The translations under genes were made by a program, and so were the position numbers. Under the pieces are notes generated by a model that had not been told where the DNA came from, searched no databases, and saw only the letters and a list, made by a program, of their open reading frames with translations. A stretch of 39,819 nt of DNA from Candidatus Desulfatibia vada (lineage in GTDB: Bacteria > Desulfobacterota > Desulfobacteria > Desulfobacterales > UBA11574): positions 1 to 39,819 of the forward strand of contig JACNIG010000447.1 of the NCBI GenBank assembly GCA_014383215.1, read 5' to 3'. Below, one piece after another: positions 9,515-18,720 of this stretch; within the stretch, counting starts at the first letter, position 1; each line of letters begins with the position of its first letter.

Positions 9515-9694
9515 ATGGCAGTGCCAAAACGCAAGACATCCAAATCAAAGCGCAATAAACGACGAACCCACCAGAGGGTCGTGGGGACAAACCTGTCGGC
9601 CTGCCCCCAGTGCGGGGAGGCCGTGCTTTCTCACCATGCCTGCTCAAGCTGCGGAACTTACAAGGGCCGCAGCGTCATTGATATCGAACAGTAA
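9515..9694 (+). CDS. rpmF: 50S ribosomal protein L32
   Basis: A 59-residue ribosomal protein starting MAVPKRKTSKSKRNKRR, followed by the four-cysteine zinc ribbon CPQC...CSSC that marks the zinc-containing form of L32. The ATG at 9515 is chosen because AGGAG (9503-9507) lies seven bases upstream and the usual MAVPKRKTS start falls there. A TATAAT at 9487-9492 could be its -10 box. In many bacteria, including relatives such as Geobacter, rpmF is followed by plsX and fatty acid synthesis genes. Here rpiB follows after 12 bases. Confidence 0.97.
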   Translation: MAVPKRKTSKSKRNKRRTHQRVVGTNLSACPQCGEAVLSHHACSSCGTYKGRSVIDIEQ

Positions 9695-9706
9695 AGGGAT
9701 AACATC

Positions 9707-10156
9707 ATGGAAGCAGACAAGACCCCGATTATCATCGGATGTGATCATGGCGCATATGATTTAAAGGAGAAACTCAAAACGTTCATCGCTGAAAAGGGTA
9801 TCGAGGTTGAGGATGCCGGCACTCACAGCCAAGATTCAGTCGATTATCCGGACTTTGGAGCAAAGGTTGCCTCTCTGGTTTCAACCGGAAAATTCAAGCG
9901 CGGCATACTCCTTTGCGGCACCGGAATAGGCATGTCCATGGTCGCCAACAGATTCCCGCACGTACGGGCGGCGCTTTGCAGCGACCTTTTTAGCGCGATT
10001 ATGAGCAGGCGTCACAACGATTCCAACATACTGGTGCTGGGCGGGCGTGTTATCGGAGAAGGACTTGCCCTGGAATTGACAAGAGCATGGCTGGAAACAC
10101 CGTTTGACGGCGGACGTCACCGGATGCGCATAGAAAAGTTCGATCAGCTGGACTAA
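9707..10156 (+). CDS. rpiB: Ribose-5-phosphate isomerase B
   Basis: A 149-residue LacA/RpiB-family isomerase that interconverts ribose 5-phosphate and ribulose 5-phosphate in the pentose phosphate pathway. Diagnostic residues are present: D13-H14 in 'IGCDHGAYDLK', the catalytic C70 in 'GILLCGTGIGMS', 'NRFPHVRAALC', and 'SRRHNDSNILVLGGRVIG' near 100-117. The length is normal. It lies between rpmF and glyA in a gene order common in Desulfobacterota and Geobacter relatives. It can supply ribulose 5-phosphate, a riboflavin precursor used by ribBA downstream. Confidence 0.95.
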   Translation: MEADKTPIIIGCDHGAYDLKEKLKTFIAEKGIEVEDAGTHSQDSVDYPDFGAKVASLVSTGKFKRGILLCGTGIGMSMVANRFPHVRAALCSDLFSAIMSRRHNDSNILVLGGRVIGEGLALELTRAWLETPFDGGRHRMRIEKFDQLD

Positions 10157-10204
10157 TAAAGGCGCTCTGCAAATTTATAAAATGTCATCCACGGTATTAA
10201 AGGG

Positions 10205-10234
10205 TTGGACATCTTGTGTTTCTTTTTGTATAAG
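10205..10234 (+). promoter_or_regulatory. Candidate promoter for glyA
   Basis: TTGGAC (10205-10210) and TATAAG (10229-10234), separated by 18 bases, form a plausible sigma-70 promoter about 50-80 bp before glyA. A small inverted repeat, ACCAT-CAT-ATGGT, follows at about 10237-10249 and could be an operator. No further support. Confidence 0.4.
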
Positions 10235-10282
10235 AGACCATCATATGGTATGAACATCCTAATTTATCTAAACCTCAATTAG

Positions 10283-11557
10283 GTGTTATTCGTTACAGAG
10301 AGGTACAAAGATTTGTACGCAAAGCTTATTGAGCAAATAGATCCTGATATTGCCGGTGCCATTGAACGTGAACTTGCCCGGCAGGAAGGCACGCTGGAAA
10401 TGATCGCATCGGAGAATATTGCCAGCCGGGCGGTTATGGCTGTTCAGGCCAGCGTTCTAACAAATAAGTATGCCGAGGGTTATCCGAGTAAGCGCTACTA
10501 TGGCGGATGCGAATACGTTGATGTTGCCGAAAAACTTGCTATTGATCGCGCCAAAGAACTGTTTGATGCTGCTTACGCTAATGTTCAGCCGCACTCGGGG
10601 TCACAGGCTAACATGGCTGTCTATTTTGCTCTGCTGGAGCCGGGGGATAAGGTGCTTGGGATGGAATTATCCCATGGAGGGCATCTTACACACGGAAGTC
10701 CGGCCAATTTTTCAGGAAGGCTTTACAACTTCTGTTCCTATGGCGTCAACAAAGAGACAGGAACCATCGACTATGATGAAGTGACGCAGCTGGCACGCAA
10801 GCACAAACCTAAAATGATCGTTGCCGGAGCCAGCGCCTACCCGCGCACAATTGACTTTAAAGCCTTTGCCCAAATAGCCGAATCGGTTAATGCCTATTTA
10901 ATGGTGGACATGGCACATATCGCCGGCCTGGTGGCGGCAAGAATTCATCCGTCTCCAACACCGTTTGCGGATGTTGTCACTTCGACAACGCACAAGACAT
11001 TGCGAGGACCACGCGGGGGCCTGATTTTAGCTAAAGAAGATTACACTGATGTCTTGAACAAAGAGATATTCCCTGGAATTCAGGGTGGACCGCTGATGCA
11101 TGTCATTGCCGCAAAGGCTGTCGCATTCAAAGAAGCACTGGATGAATCATTCATAGATTATCAGGTAAATATTGTAAAAAATGCCAAAGCCTTAGCAATG
11201 CATTTGATGGACGCAGGCTTAAAACTAATCTCCGATGGTACTGATAACCACATGATCATTGTGGATCTGAGAAATTTGAATATAACCGGAAAAGAGGCTG
11301 AGGACACTCTGAGCCGTTCCGGAATTACCATCAATAAAAATTCTATACCGTTCGAGGAATTAAGCCCTATGATAACGAGTGGTATCCGCATTGGCACACC
11401 TGCCATAACTACACGCGGCATGCGAGAGGCGGAGATGGCAATTATCGCCGGGCTTTTTGTTGATGTCCTTCGAAACATAGCTGATGAAAGTCTTATTGCG
11501 ACTACACGAGCAAAGGTTAGCGAACTCTGCAATGCTTTTCCAATGTTCAAAGATTGA
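10283..11557 (+). CDS. glyA: Serine hydroxymethyltransferase
   Basis: A 424-residue PLP enzyme converting serine and tetrahydrofolate to glycine and methylenetetrahydrofolate, the main one-carbon supply for purines, thymidylate and methionine. Family landmarks are '[10 protein letters not shown]', '[20 protein letters not shown]', '[10 protein letters not shown]', and the PLP-binding lysine K238 in '[15 protein letters not shown]'. No ATG is available at the N-terminus. The frame opens at GTG 10283, which has no ribosome binding site. A TTG at 10313 sits nine bases after AGAGAGG (10297-10303) and may be the true start, giving about 414 residues. The stop codon is the first part of an intergenic palindromic element that recurs after nrdR. 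Confidence 0.95.
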   Translation: MLFVTERYKDLYAKLIEQIDPDIAGAIERELARQEGTLEMIASENIASRAVMAVQASVLTNKYAEGYPSKRYYGGCEYVDVAEKLAIDRAKELFDAAYANVQPHSGSQANMAVYFALLEPGDKVLGMELSHGGHLTHGSPANFSGRLYNFCSYGVNKETGTIDYDEVTQLARKHKPKMIVAGASAYPRTIDFKAFAQIAESVNAYLMVDMAHIAGLVAARIHPSPTPFADVVTSTTHKTLRGPRGGLILAKEDYTDVLNKEIFPGIQGGPLMHVIAAKAVAFKEALDESFIDYQVNIVKNAKALAMHLMDAGLKLISDGTDNHMIIVDLRNLNITGKEAEDTLSRSGITINKNSIPFEELSPMITSGIRIGTPAITTRGMREAEMAIIAGLFVDVLRNIADESLIATTRAKVSELCNAFPMFKD

Positions 11558-11678
11558 TGAATTCGTAAAAGGCCGAATTCATCAGGTGTTTGGTGTTTAG
11601 TATTTAGTGTTTTGTTTCAAATATATGCTGACATACCAGACTGTTAAATAACCAAACACTAAACACCAAATACAAAAC
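11556..11678. repeat. Palindromic repeat element, copy 1 (after glyA)
   Basis: A 123-bp element repeated at 12786-12908 with about 10 differences. It has two parts. A perfect 10-bp hairpin comes first (GATGAATTCG and CGAATTCATC, 11556-11583). Then come a word-iterated arm based on GTGTTTGGTGTTTAGT and its complementary arm (CAAACACTAAACACC) at the far end. The first base pairs fall on the glyA stop codon, so the element supplies a tandem TGA TGA. It probably also serves as the end-of-gene hairpin for glyA. Confidence 0.85.
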
Positions 11679-11770
11679 ACTCTCGCAAAAAATTAAATAT
11701 TTTCCTTTTTGCGAAACCGTAAGAATTAGTCCGTGAGAAACCTGGGTTATGGTAAGGAGGTTGAATATAA

Positions 11771-12223
11771 GTGTCAGGTGAAAGTGGCCGCCCTTCATGG
11801 GAAACTTACTTTATGGATATTACGTTTTTGGTGGCCAAACGCACCACGTGCCTCAGGCGTGCGGTCGGTGCTATCATCGTAAAAGATAAAAGGGTTCTTG
11901 CCACCGGCTATAACGGAGCCCCCACCGGTATTGAACACTGCAGTGAGGTAGGTTGCCTGCGTGAGCAATTGAATGTGCCATCGGGGAAAAACCATGAATT
12001 GTGCCGGGGCATACATGCTGAACAGAATGCAATTATTCAGGCCGCACTTCATGGTGTTTCCATTAAGGGGGCCACGCTTTTCTGTACAAATCTGCCATGT
12101 TCCATATGTGCAAAAATGATCATAAATGCCGGTATCTCAAAAATCTATCACCAATCCGGATATGCCGATGCCATGTCCGGTGAGATGCTGGAAGCCGCCG
12201 GCATTGAAGTTATAAAACTATAA
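11771..12223 (+). CDS. Deoxycytidylate (dCMP) deaminase, ComEB-like
   Basis: A 150-residue zinc-dependent deaminase that converts dCMP to dUMP for thymidylate synthesis. Zinc and catalytic residues are H82 and E84 (IHAEQNA) and C110/C113 (LPCSIC). The long insert '[20 protein letters not shown]' before the HAE motif is typical of dCMP deaminases and adds a second group of cysteines. The start is GTG 11771, ten bases after AAGGAGG; there is no ATG nearby. It lies between glyA, which makes the methylene donor for thymidylate, and nrdR, the ribonucleotide reductase regulator, so the three share a dNTP-supply theme. Confidence 0.93.
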   Translation: MSGESGRPSWETYFMDITFLVAKRTTCLRRAVGAIIVKDKRVLATGYNGAPTGIEHCSEVGCLREQLNVPSGKNHELCRGIHAEQNAIIQAALHGVSIKGATLFCTNLPCSICAKMIINAGISKIYHQSGYADAMSGEMLEAAGIEVIKL

Positions 12224-12331
12224 TCTTCGTGCCTTTGTGGCTAAACTATTACATTTTTTTTACTATCAACCCTTGATGAATTCGGCTTTTTACGGATTTA
12301 TCACGTCTTAAACCGCAGACAGGGAGGATTC

Positions 12332-12787
12332 ATGAAGTGTCCATTTTGTGGCGAAATTGACAACAAAGTCATCGACTCCAGGTTAAGTAAAGATGGGAAT
12401 GCCGTCCGCAGACGCAGGGAATGCATTGTTTGCACCCGGCGCTTTACAACTTACGAGCATATCGAAGAAGTTGCTGTTATGCTTATTAAAAAAGATGGGC
12501 GCCGCGAAGTTTTTTCCCGCGAAAAGGTCCGAACAGGGATAAAAAAGGCCTGCGAAAAGCGGAACATCAGTGTGCATGTTATCGACCAATTTCTCGACGA
12601 ACTGGAACGCGACCTCAGGGAGACCGGTGAGAAAGAGATACCTTCCCACCAACTTGGCGAAAAAATTATGATGAAACTTCATGATTTAGACGATGTCGCC
12701 TATGTAAGATTTGCTTCGGTTTACAGAGAATTCAAAGATGTTAACGATTTTGTCGCTGAACTTAAAACTCTGTTGAACAAACATTGA
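12332..12787 (+). CDS. nrdR: Transcriptional repressor NrdR
   Basis: A 151-residue repressor of ribonucleotide reductase genes. A zinc ribbon at the N-terminus ([17 protein letters not shown], then '[16 protein letters not shown]') binds NrdR boxes. An ATP-cone domain (about 49-139: '[17 protein letters not shown]'-type start, '[11 protein letters not shown]', '[16 protein letters not shown]') senses the ATP/dATP balance. The ATG is preceded by AGGGAGGA. The gene is a usual neighbour of ribD in this phylum. Its stop codon lies inside the second copy of the 123-bp palindromic element. Confidence 0.97.
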   Translation: MKCPFCGEIDNKVIDSRLSKDGNAVRRRRECIVCTRRFTTYEHIEEVAVMLIKKDGRREVFSREKVRTGIKKACEKRNISVHVIDQFLDELERDLRETGEKEIPSHQLGEKIMMKLHDLDDVAYVRFASVYREFKDVNDFVAELKTLLNKH

Positions 12788-12908
12788 TGAATTCGTAAAA
12801 AATTGAATTCATCAGGTGTTTGGTGTTTAGTATTTTGTGTTTTGCTTCAATTATATGCTGACGTACCAGCTTGTTAAATAACCAAACACTAAACACCAAA
12901 TACAAAAC
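12786..12908. repeat. Palindromic repeat element, copy 2 (after nrdR)
   Basis: This is the second copy of the 123-bp element found after glyA, about 92 percent identical. It likewise begins on the TGA of the preceding gene. In the first hairpin the loop-side bases GGCC are replaced by AATT. The distal arms with the iterated GTGTTTGGTGTTTAGT word and its complement are almost unchanged. The roughly 180 bp between this element and ribD show no FMN riboswitch. Confidence 0.85.
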
Positions 12909-13086
12909 CACCAACATTAATCCGGCTATTTTACACAAAACTTAGTTAACCACTTAATTTATATGTTAATTTATAGGCACTTCGCTCTGTGACAAATTAT
13001 CTGCATTGTTTTGGTTAAAACTTATCAAATTGTTCACCCTTTGGATTAGCCTGGATAATGCATGAAAGATATCGGTTGAGGCGAAA

Positions 13087-14196
13087 ATGGACGACGAACA
13101 TTTCATGAAAATAGCCCTTGAACTGGCTGAAAAAGGACGGGGCTTTACGTCACCCAACCCCATGGTCGGCGCTGTCATCGTAAAAGGCGGCAAAATAGTC
13201 GGCAAGGGGTATCACCAGGCCGCCGGCAGTGCCCATGCTGAAGTCAATGCCATTGATAATGCCGGAATCCATGCAAAAGACGCAACGCTTTATGTCAACC
13301 TCGAACCCTGCAACCATACCGGAAAAACACCGCCTTGTACCGCAAAAATCCTCGACGCCGGCATCAGTCGGATTGTTATCGCTATCAAGGATCCCAACCC
13401 CGATGTTCAGGGCGACGGCATGGATTATTTAAAACACCGCGGCATAAATATTACCTTGGGGGTTTGTGAAGACGAAGCAAGGAAACTGAACGAAGTTTTT
13501 ATCAAGTACGTTAAAACAAAACAGCCGTTCTCAATTATTAAATGTGCTGCCACGCTGGACGGCCGGATTGCAACCAGAACCGGTGATTCCAGGTGGGTTA
13601 CCGGTGAAGAATCGAGGCAGTTCGTTCATCGACTCCGGCATGCTGCAGATGCTATCATGGTCGGAATTGACACGGTCATCAGGGATGACCCCCATTTAAC
13701 AACCCGGCTGACCGGCGCCATGCAGCAAAAGGGCCGGGATCCTGTAAGGATTATTCTTGATTCCCGCCTGCGAATTCCAGAGACTGCGAAATTGTTGCGG
13801 CTTGATTCTGATTCTGATACACTCATTATAACCGGCCCTTCTGTTTCTGAGGATAAAAAGTCGAAAATAGAAAAAAGGGGCGCCAAGGTTATAGAATCTC
13901 CTGTTAAAGACGATCTGATAGATCTTGACAAGCTTATGGCGCATCTGGGTGCTTTGGGTATAACCAGCCTCCTGATAGAAGGAGGCAGCCGGGTGATTGC
14001 ATCCGCTCTTGCAGCGGATATCGTTGATAAAATCGCCTTCTTTTACGCTCCCAAGATTATGGGTGGAGATGACGGCGTTCCTGTATGCCGGGGACCGGGA
14101 CCGGAATTGATGCAAGAGTGCCTGACGGTTAGAGATATTAACGTCAGGCAATTCGGCGATGATGTCATGATCGAAGGTTATATTGACAAAAGATAG
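13087..14196 (+). CDS. ribD: Bifunctional diaminohydroxyphosphoribosylaminopyrimidine deaminase / 5-amino-6-(5-phosphoribosylamino)uracil reductase
   Basis: A 369-residue enzyme for the second and third steps of riboflavin synthesis from GTP. The N-terminal deaminase domain (1-145) has the zinc site H50-A-E52 and C75/C84 ('NLEPCNHTGKTPPC'). The C-terminal reductase domain (about 148-365) shows 'KCAATLDGRIATRTGDSRW', 'DAIMVGIDTVIRDDPHL' and 'LLIEGGSRVIAS'. The ATG follows a GAGG-containing site by about six bases. It is the first gene of a ribD-ribE-ribBA-ribH-nusB run but is separated from ribE by a word-iterated palindrome. Confidence 0.97.
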   Translation: MDDEHFMKIALELAEKGRGFTSPNPMVGAVIVKGGKIVGKGYHQAAGSAHAEVNAIDNAGIHAKDATLYVNLEPCNHTGKTPPCTAKILDAGISRIVIAIKDPNPDVQGDGMDYLKHRGINITLGVCEDEARKLNEVFIKYVKTKQPFSIIKCAATLDGRIATRTGDSRWVTGEESRQFVHRLRHAADAIMVGIDTVIRDDPHLTTRLTGAMQQKGRDPVRIILDSRLRIPETAKLLRLDSDSDTLIITGPSVSEDKKSKIEKRGAKVIESPVKDDLIDLDKLMAHLGALGITSLLIEGGSRVIASALAADIVDKIAFFYAPKIMGGDDGVPVCRGPGPELMQECLTVRDINVRQFGDDVMIEGYIDKR

Positions 14197-14335
14197 ATAC
14201 TTGATGCTGGATACTTGATTCTGGATGCTTGATTCTGGATGCTGGATGCTTGATTCTGGAAGCTGGATACTTGATTCTGGATACTTGATACTTATCTTAT
14301 TTTTCATTTTTATCCAGTATCGAGTATCAAGCATC
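14195..14335. repeat. Word-iterated palindromic element between ribD and ribE
   Basis: A 7/14-bp word of the form GATACTTGATTCTG is repeated about seven times from 14195 to about 14290 with small changes (GATGCTTGATTCTG, GATGCTG, GAAGCTG). At 14311-14334 the complement appears (ATCCAGTATCGAGTATCAAG), so the transcript can fold into a hairpin with many alternative registers. It starts inside the last codon of ribD. It resembles the other word-iterated elements of this window in build but not in the word used. Confidence 0.8.
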
Positions 14336-14410
14336 TTTTCCGACGATTGGGAGCAAGTACTTATAGACTAGTAAATTGTTAAATCAAAAATATTATCATA
14401 CAGTCATACG

Positions 14411-15073
14411 ATGTTTACTGGTATCATAGAAGGTCTCGGTACTATTAAAGAGATACAGCCTGCCGGTCAGGGCAAACGCTTCACCGTGGAAGCAGATATA
14501 GTTCTTGATCAGACCAAGATCGGCGACAGCATTGCAGTCAACGGTGCCTGTTTGACAGCGGTTGCAATCGACGGAAAACGTTTTAAATTAGATGTGTCTC
14601 CCGAGACTTTGGCAAAAACCACCTTGGGAAAGGCTAAAATCGGGGAGCGTGTTAACCTTGAGCGTGCCCTGCGCCTTGGCGACCGTCTTGACGGCCACCT
14701 GGTTTCCGGGCATATCGACGGTATGGGGGTCGTCAAACGGAAAAAACCGGAAGGCAATGCCGTTGTTGTTACTATCGGAATACCGGAATCCCTGGCGCGC
14801 TATATAATAGTAAAGGGTTCGGTTGCTGTGGATGGTATCAGTCTTACCGCCAATAACTGCGGTCGGGACAGTTTTGAAGTCAGTATTATTCCGCATACCG
14901 CCAGGTTGACTACTATCGGCTTTAAGAACATAGGTACTCCGGTCAATATTGAAACCGACATGATCGGCAAATATGTTGAACGTTTTGTTACGGAAAAACG
15001 GCATCCCGATAATAATGATACCGGTGAATCCTCGATTGACATGCAGTTTTTAGCAAAAACCGGTTTTATATAA
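14411..15073 (+). CDS. ribE: Riboflavin synthase, alpha chain
   Basis: A 220-residue enzyme that dismutates two 6,7-dimethyl-8-ribityllumazine molecules to riboflavin. It contains two tandem lumazine-binding barrels: the first starts MFTGIIEGLGTI and includes 'SIAVNGACLTAV'. The second, from about residue 98, includes 'HLVSGHIDGMG' and 'VDGISLTANNCG'. The start and length agree with the family, plus a C-terminal extension of about 20 residues. Known as ribE in many bacteria and ribC in E. coli. It is followed after 30 bases by ribBA. Confidence 0.96.
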   Translation: MFTGIIEGLGTIKEIQPAGQGKRFTVEADIVLDQTKIGDSIAVNGACLTAVAIDGKRFKLDVSPETLAKTTLGKAKIGERVNLERALRLGDRLDGHLVSGHIDGMGVVKRKKPEGNAVVVTIGIPESLARYIIVKGSVAVDGISLTANNCGRDSFEVSIIPHTARLTTIGFKNIGTPVNIETDMIGKYVERFVTEKRHPDNNDTGESSIDMQFLAKTGFI

Positions 15074-15103
15074 TAATATATAAAGGAAAGGTTACATAGA
15101 AAA

Positions 15104-16318
15104 ATGCCACAACTAACCATTGAAGAAGCTATCAAAGAGATACGGGAAGGGCGCATGGTCATTCTGGTTGACGATGAAGACCGTGAAAATGAAGGCGATC
15201 TGTGCATAGCAGCGGAAACCGTCACCCCTGAAGCCATAAATTTTATGGCGAAATATGGGCGCGGACTGATCTGCATTTCAATGACCGCCGCAAAAATAGA
15301 CAGCCTGGATCTTCCATTGATGGTCGATCACAACACGTCACCGTTTCAAACCGGTTTTACAGTTTCAATTGAGGCGAGATGCGGTGTAACCACCGGCATT
15401 TCTGCCGCCGACCGTGCCACTACCATACTGGCCGCCGTGGCTGAAGATGCCAAGCCCCGTGATCTTGTACGACCGGGACACGTTTTCCCGTTACGGGGAC
15501 GGGACGGTGGTGTGATGGTGCGTGCCGGACAGACCGAAGGTTCTATAGATATGGCACGTCTTGCCGGTTTAAAGCCGGCCGGTGTAATTTGTGAGATCAT
15601 GGACGAAGACGGCACCATGGCCAGGATGCCGGCCCTCGAAAAGTTCAGTGAAAAACATGGTATCGGCATATGCACCATCGCCGATCTGATCAAATACCGC
15701 ATGCGCACCGAATCATTTGTGAAAAGAGCGGCCCAGACCATTATCCCCACTGCTATCGCGGGAGAATTCAAAGCAATTGTTTATGAAAATGATGTTGATG
15801 ATTTACTGCACGTGGCCCTGGTCAAGGGTAATATCGACCCGGAAAAACCAACCCTTGTGCGGGTTCACTCAGAGTGCCTGACCGGAGATATTTTCGGTTC
15901 ACTCCGCTGCGATTGCGGCGAACAGCTGCATGCGGCGCTGGAAATGATTGACCAAGAGGGTTGTGGTGTTTTGCTTTATATCCGGCAGGAAGGACGCGGC
16001 ATCGGTCTGGTTAACAAGATAAAAGCCTATGCGCTTCAGGAGCAGGGTCTTGACACAGTGGAGGCCAACGAAAAACTTGGATTCAAAGCGGATATGAGAA
16101 ATTACGGTATAGGTGCACAGATCCTGGTCGACATCGGCGTGAAAAAAATGAAGCTCATTACCAACAATCCCAAAAAAATGATAGGACTTGAAGGTTATGG
16201 CCTCAGTGTTTTGGAACAGGTATCGACTGAAACCGAGCCGAATAAACACAACAGAGGTTACCTTGAGTGTAAAAAATTCAAGATGGGACATCTGCTAAAT
16301 ATTGATGCAGTACCTTAA
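15104..16318 (+). CDS. ribBA: RibBA: 3,4-dihydroxy-2-butanone-4-phosphate synthase / GTP cyclohydrolase II
   Basis: A 404-residue fusion providing both precursors of riboflavin. The N-terminal domain (1-200) forms dihydroxybutanone phosphate from ribulose 5-phosphate and has the acidic loop '[11 protein letters not shown]' (23-33). The C-terminal domain (about 205-404) opens GTP and has the zinc cysteines C258, C269 and C271 ('[18 protein letters not shown]') and '[18 protein letters not shown]'. Both active sites look intact, so this is not one of the RibBA proteins with a degenerate cyclohydrolase half. AAAGGAAAGG precedes the ATG. Confidence 0.97.
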   Translation: MPQLTIEEAIKEIREGRMVILVDDEDRENEGDLCIAAETVTPEAINFMAKYGRGLICISMTAAKIDSLDLPLMVDHNTSPFQTGFTVSIEARCGVTTGISAADRATTILAAVAEDAKPRDLVRPGHVFPLRGRDGGVMVRAGQTEGSIDMARLAGLKPAGVICEIMDEDGTMARMPALEKFSEKHGIGICTIADLIKYRMRTESFVKRAAQTIIPTAIAGEFKAIVYENDVDDLLHVALVKGNIDPEKPTLVRVHSECLTGDIFGSLRCDCGEQLHAALEMIDQEGCGVLLYIRQEGRGIGLVNKIKAYALQEQGLDTVEANEKLGFKADMRNYGIGAQILVDIGVKKMKLITNNPKKMIGLEGYGLSVLEQVSTETEPNKHNRGYLECKKFKMGHLLNIDAVP

Positions 16319-16365
16319 TCCGGATAAACCGGAAAGCACAATGATTTAAAACGGGAGGGACATCG

Positions 16366-16839
16366 ATGCCGAAAATTCTTGAAGCCAATCTTCTGGCAGA
16401 AGGCAAAAAGTTTGCAGTGATTGTGAGTCGATTTAACGATTTTATCACCGACAGGCTGCTTGGAGGAGCCGTTGACGCTCTTATACGATCCGGTGCCAGG
16501 GACGAGGATATTGAAGTCGCCAAGGTTCCCGGCGCATTTGAAATACCGCTCATCGCCAAAAAGATGGCCCAATCTGGCCGTTATAACGCTGTTATCTGTC
16601 TGGGGGCGGTGATTCGCGGGGCAACACCGCATTTTGATTATGTGAGTGCCGAAGTGTCCAAAGGAATCGCTGTGGCCGGCCTGGAATCCGGAGTTCCTGT
16701 AATCTTTGGGATAGTAACAACTGATACTATCGAACAGGCCATCGAACGTGCCGGTGCCAAGTCCGGAAATAAAGGATGGAATGCGGCCGTAAATGCCGTG
16801 GAAATGGCAAATTTGATTGAGATAGTCGATCAGGCATAA
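16366..16839 (+). CDS. ribH: 6,7-dimethyl-8-ribityllumazine synthase
   Basis: A 157-residue lumazine synthase that condenses dihydroxybutanone phosphate with the ribitylamino-pyrimidine. Characteristic segments are '[20 protein letters not shown]', '[15 protein letters not shown]' and the catalytic region '[14 protein letters not shown]' with H89. The family usually forms 60-subunit shells or pentamers. The ATG is preceded by GGGAGGG. Its stop and the GTG start of nusB are two bases apart, so ribH and nusB are coupled. Confidence 0.97.
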   Translation: MPKILEANLLAEGKKFAVIVSRFNDFITDRLLGGAVDALIRSGARDEDIEVAKVPGAFEIPLIAKKMAQSGRYNAVICLGAVIRGATPHFDYVSAEVSKGIAVAGLESGVPVIFGIVTTDTIEQAIERAGAKSGNKGWNAAVNAVEMANLIEIVDQA

Positions 16840-16841
16840 TC

Positions 16842-17294
16842 GTGGGCAACCGACGCAAATCACGAGAGCTTGCCATGCAGGCCCTCTTTTCTATGGATAT
16901 GAGCCAAAACGGCTCAAAAGATATACTGGAGCGTTTTTGCGACAATTTTACGCCTTCAGGTAAAACACTTTCTTTCTTTCTTAAACTGGTGCAAGGTGTT
17001 TTACATACCAAAACTGAGATTGACGCTGTCATTGAGCGCTTCTCCAATAACTGGAAACTAAGCCGGATGTCCTGTGTTGACAGAAATATCATGCGGGTGG
17101 CAGTTTATGAATTGCTCTGCTGCCAAGACATTCCGCATAAAGTGTCCATAAACGAGGCCATAGACATCGGGAAAAAATTCGGCACTGAAGAATCCGGTGC
17201 CTTTATCAATGGGATCCTCGACAGCATTCGTCTGGCAATGGAAAACAAGGATGTTGACGTAAAGATCATTTTTCCCCAAAACACGGCAGAATAA
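16842..17294 (+). CDS. nusB: Transcription antitermination protein NusB
   Basis: A 150-residue all-helical RNA-binding protein. With NusE (S10) it binds BoxA in rRNA leaders and prevents premature termination. Family motifs are 'SRELAMQALFSMDMS' at the N-terminus, 'SCVDRNIMRVAVYELLCC', 'HKVSINEAIDIGKKFGTEES' and 'FINGILDSI'. The start is GTG 16842, right after ribH; the gene pair ribH-nusB is common across bacteria. A C-terminal tail of about 15 residues extends past the usual end. Confidence 0.96.
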   Translation: MGNRRKSRELAMQALFSMDMSQNGSKDILERFCDNFTPSGKTLSFFLKLVQGVLHTKTEIDAVIERFSNNWKLSRMSCVDRNIMRVAVYELLCCQDIPHKVSINEAIDIGKKFGTEESGAFINGILDSIRLAMENKDVDVKIIFPQNTAE

Positions 17295-17309
17295 AAACAG
17301 GAGGGTGAT

Positions 17310-18686
17310 ATGGAAGTTAGAAAGGTTCTTTTGACGGAAGACGAGATGCCCAGACAATGGTACAATATTCTTGCCGATATCAAGATGAATCCGCCGCTGG
17401 GTCCTGACGGGAAACCGGTTGGGCCGGATGCTCTGGCACCGGTCTTTCCAATGAATCTGATAGAACAGGAAGTCAGCTCCGAAAGATGGATCGACATCCC
17501 CGAAGAGGTGCTGAACGTCTTGACTATCTGGCGGCCATCTCCACTTGTCAGGGCCCTTTCCCTTGAAAAGGCCCTTGATACCCCTGCCAGAATATACTTT
17601 AAAAACGAAGGCGTCAGCCCTCCCGGAAGCCACAAACCCAATACAGCCGTTCCCCAGGCATATTACAACAAGGTTTTCGGAATTGAAAAAATTACTACTG
17701 AAACCGGTGCCGGTCAATGGGGAAGCGCCCTCTCCTTTGCCTGCTCCCAGTTCGGACTTGAATGCAAGGTTTTCATGGTCCGGATAAGTTTTGACCAAAA
17801 GCCTTATCGCAAATCAATGATGGAAACCTGGGGCGGCAAGTGTATTGCCAGTCCCAGTACGGAGACCAAAGCCGGGCGTGATGCCCTGGAAAGGGATCCT
17901 GAAACACCCGGAAGCCTCGGTATCGCCATCAGTGAGGCCATTGAAGCGGCAGTCACCGATGAGACCGGTAAAACGCGCTATTCATTGGGAAGCGTTCTAA
18001 ATCATGTGATGCTGCATCAGACCATTGTCGGTCTTGAAGCCAAAAAGCAACTTGATAAAATCGGGGAATACCCTGATATCATAATCGCGTGTGCCGGCGG
18101 CGGAAGCAATTTTGCGGGCATCGCTTATCCATTTGTCCTTGACAAAATTAACGGGAAAGAAATTGATATTTATCCGGTGGAACCGGCGGCCTGCCCGACC
18201 TTGACAAGAGCTCCGTTTGTATATGATCACGGCGACACCGCCAGATACACGCCGCTTTTGCCCATGTACAGTCTCGGGCATGCGTTTGTTCCGCCCCCGG
18301 TGCATGCCGGCGGACTCCGATATCATGGTATGTCTCCTTCCGTGAGCCAGCTTGCAACCGAAGGGATTATCGAACCCAGAACCGCCACCCAGCTTGATGC
18401 CATGAAGGCCGGAATGATTTTTGCAAGAACAGAAGGTATGATATCGGCTCCGGAAACCAACCATGCGCTGGCCTGTATCATCGATGAAGCCCAAAAGGCC
18501 AAAGAAGAAGGCAAAGAAAAAGTGATCCTTGCCAACTGGAGCGGTCACGGACTTATCGATCTTGTGGCTTATGATAAATATTTTTCCGGTGAACTGCAAA
18601 ACTTTGCCCTGACGGATGAAGAGTTGTTAGATTCGCAAAAAGTATTTGAAAATTTTCCAAAGCCTGAGTTGCTTAAAAGCCGTTAA
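17310..18686 (+). CDS. trpB2: Tryptophan synthase beta-like protein, TrpB2 type
   Basis: A 458-residue PLP enzyme of the TrpB2 group, which joins serine and indole to tryptophan. It is longer than TrpB1, with an N-terminal extension and an insert. The PLP lysine is K109 in '[14 protein letters not shown]', followed by '[20 protein letters not shown]'; '[15 protein letters not shown]' forms the phosphate-binding loop. TrpB2 proteins lack the residues for tight TrpA contact and probably salvage free indole; this is family knowledge. No trpA or other trp gene is adjacent. AGGAGGGTG lies before the ATG, 15 bases after nusB, so it is probably the last gene of the riboflavin-nusB transcript. Confidence 0.93.
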   Translation: MEVRKVLLTEDEMPRQWYNILADIKMNPPLGPDGKPVGPDALAPVFPMNLIEQEVSSERWIDIPEEVLNVLTIWRPSPLVRALSLEKALDTPARIYFKNEGVSPPGSHKPNTAVPQAYYNKVFGIEKITTETGAGQWGSALSFACSQFGLECKVFMVRISFDQKPYRKSMMETWGGKCIASPSTETKAGRDALERDPETPGSLGIAISEAIEAAVTDETGKTRYSLGSVLNHVMLHQTIVGLEAKKQLDKIGEYPDIIIACAGGGSNFAGIAYPFVLDKINGKEIDIYPVEPAACPTLTRAPFVYDHGDTARYTPLLPMYSLGHAFVPPPVHAGGLRYHGMSPSVSQLATEGIIEPRTATQLDAMKAGMIFARTEGMISAPETNHALACIIDEAQKAKEEGKEKVILANWSGHGLIDLVAYDKYFSGELQNFALTDEELLDSQKVFENFPKPELLKSR

Positions 18687-18720
18687 CTTGGCAAAAAGTT
18701 AATTTTCCTTACGGTTGAAT

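Noticed and set aside
12230-12300. TTCGTGCCTTTGTGGCTAAA and a TTGATGAATTCGG...TTTTTACGG stretch between the dCMP deaminase gene and nrdR, as a third palindromic element
   Set aside because: It shares only a short word with the 123-bp element and lacks the arms, so it is at most a fragment.
12909-13086. Possible FMN riboswitch upstream of ribD
   Set aside because: The conserved RFN core (AGGGGCAGGGTGAAATTCCC-like) is absent.
13696-14334. Minus-strand open frame with PESSIQ repeats over ribD and the following gap
   Set aside because: The repeats are the translation of the word-iterated palindrome, and the rest is antisense to ribD.
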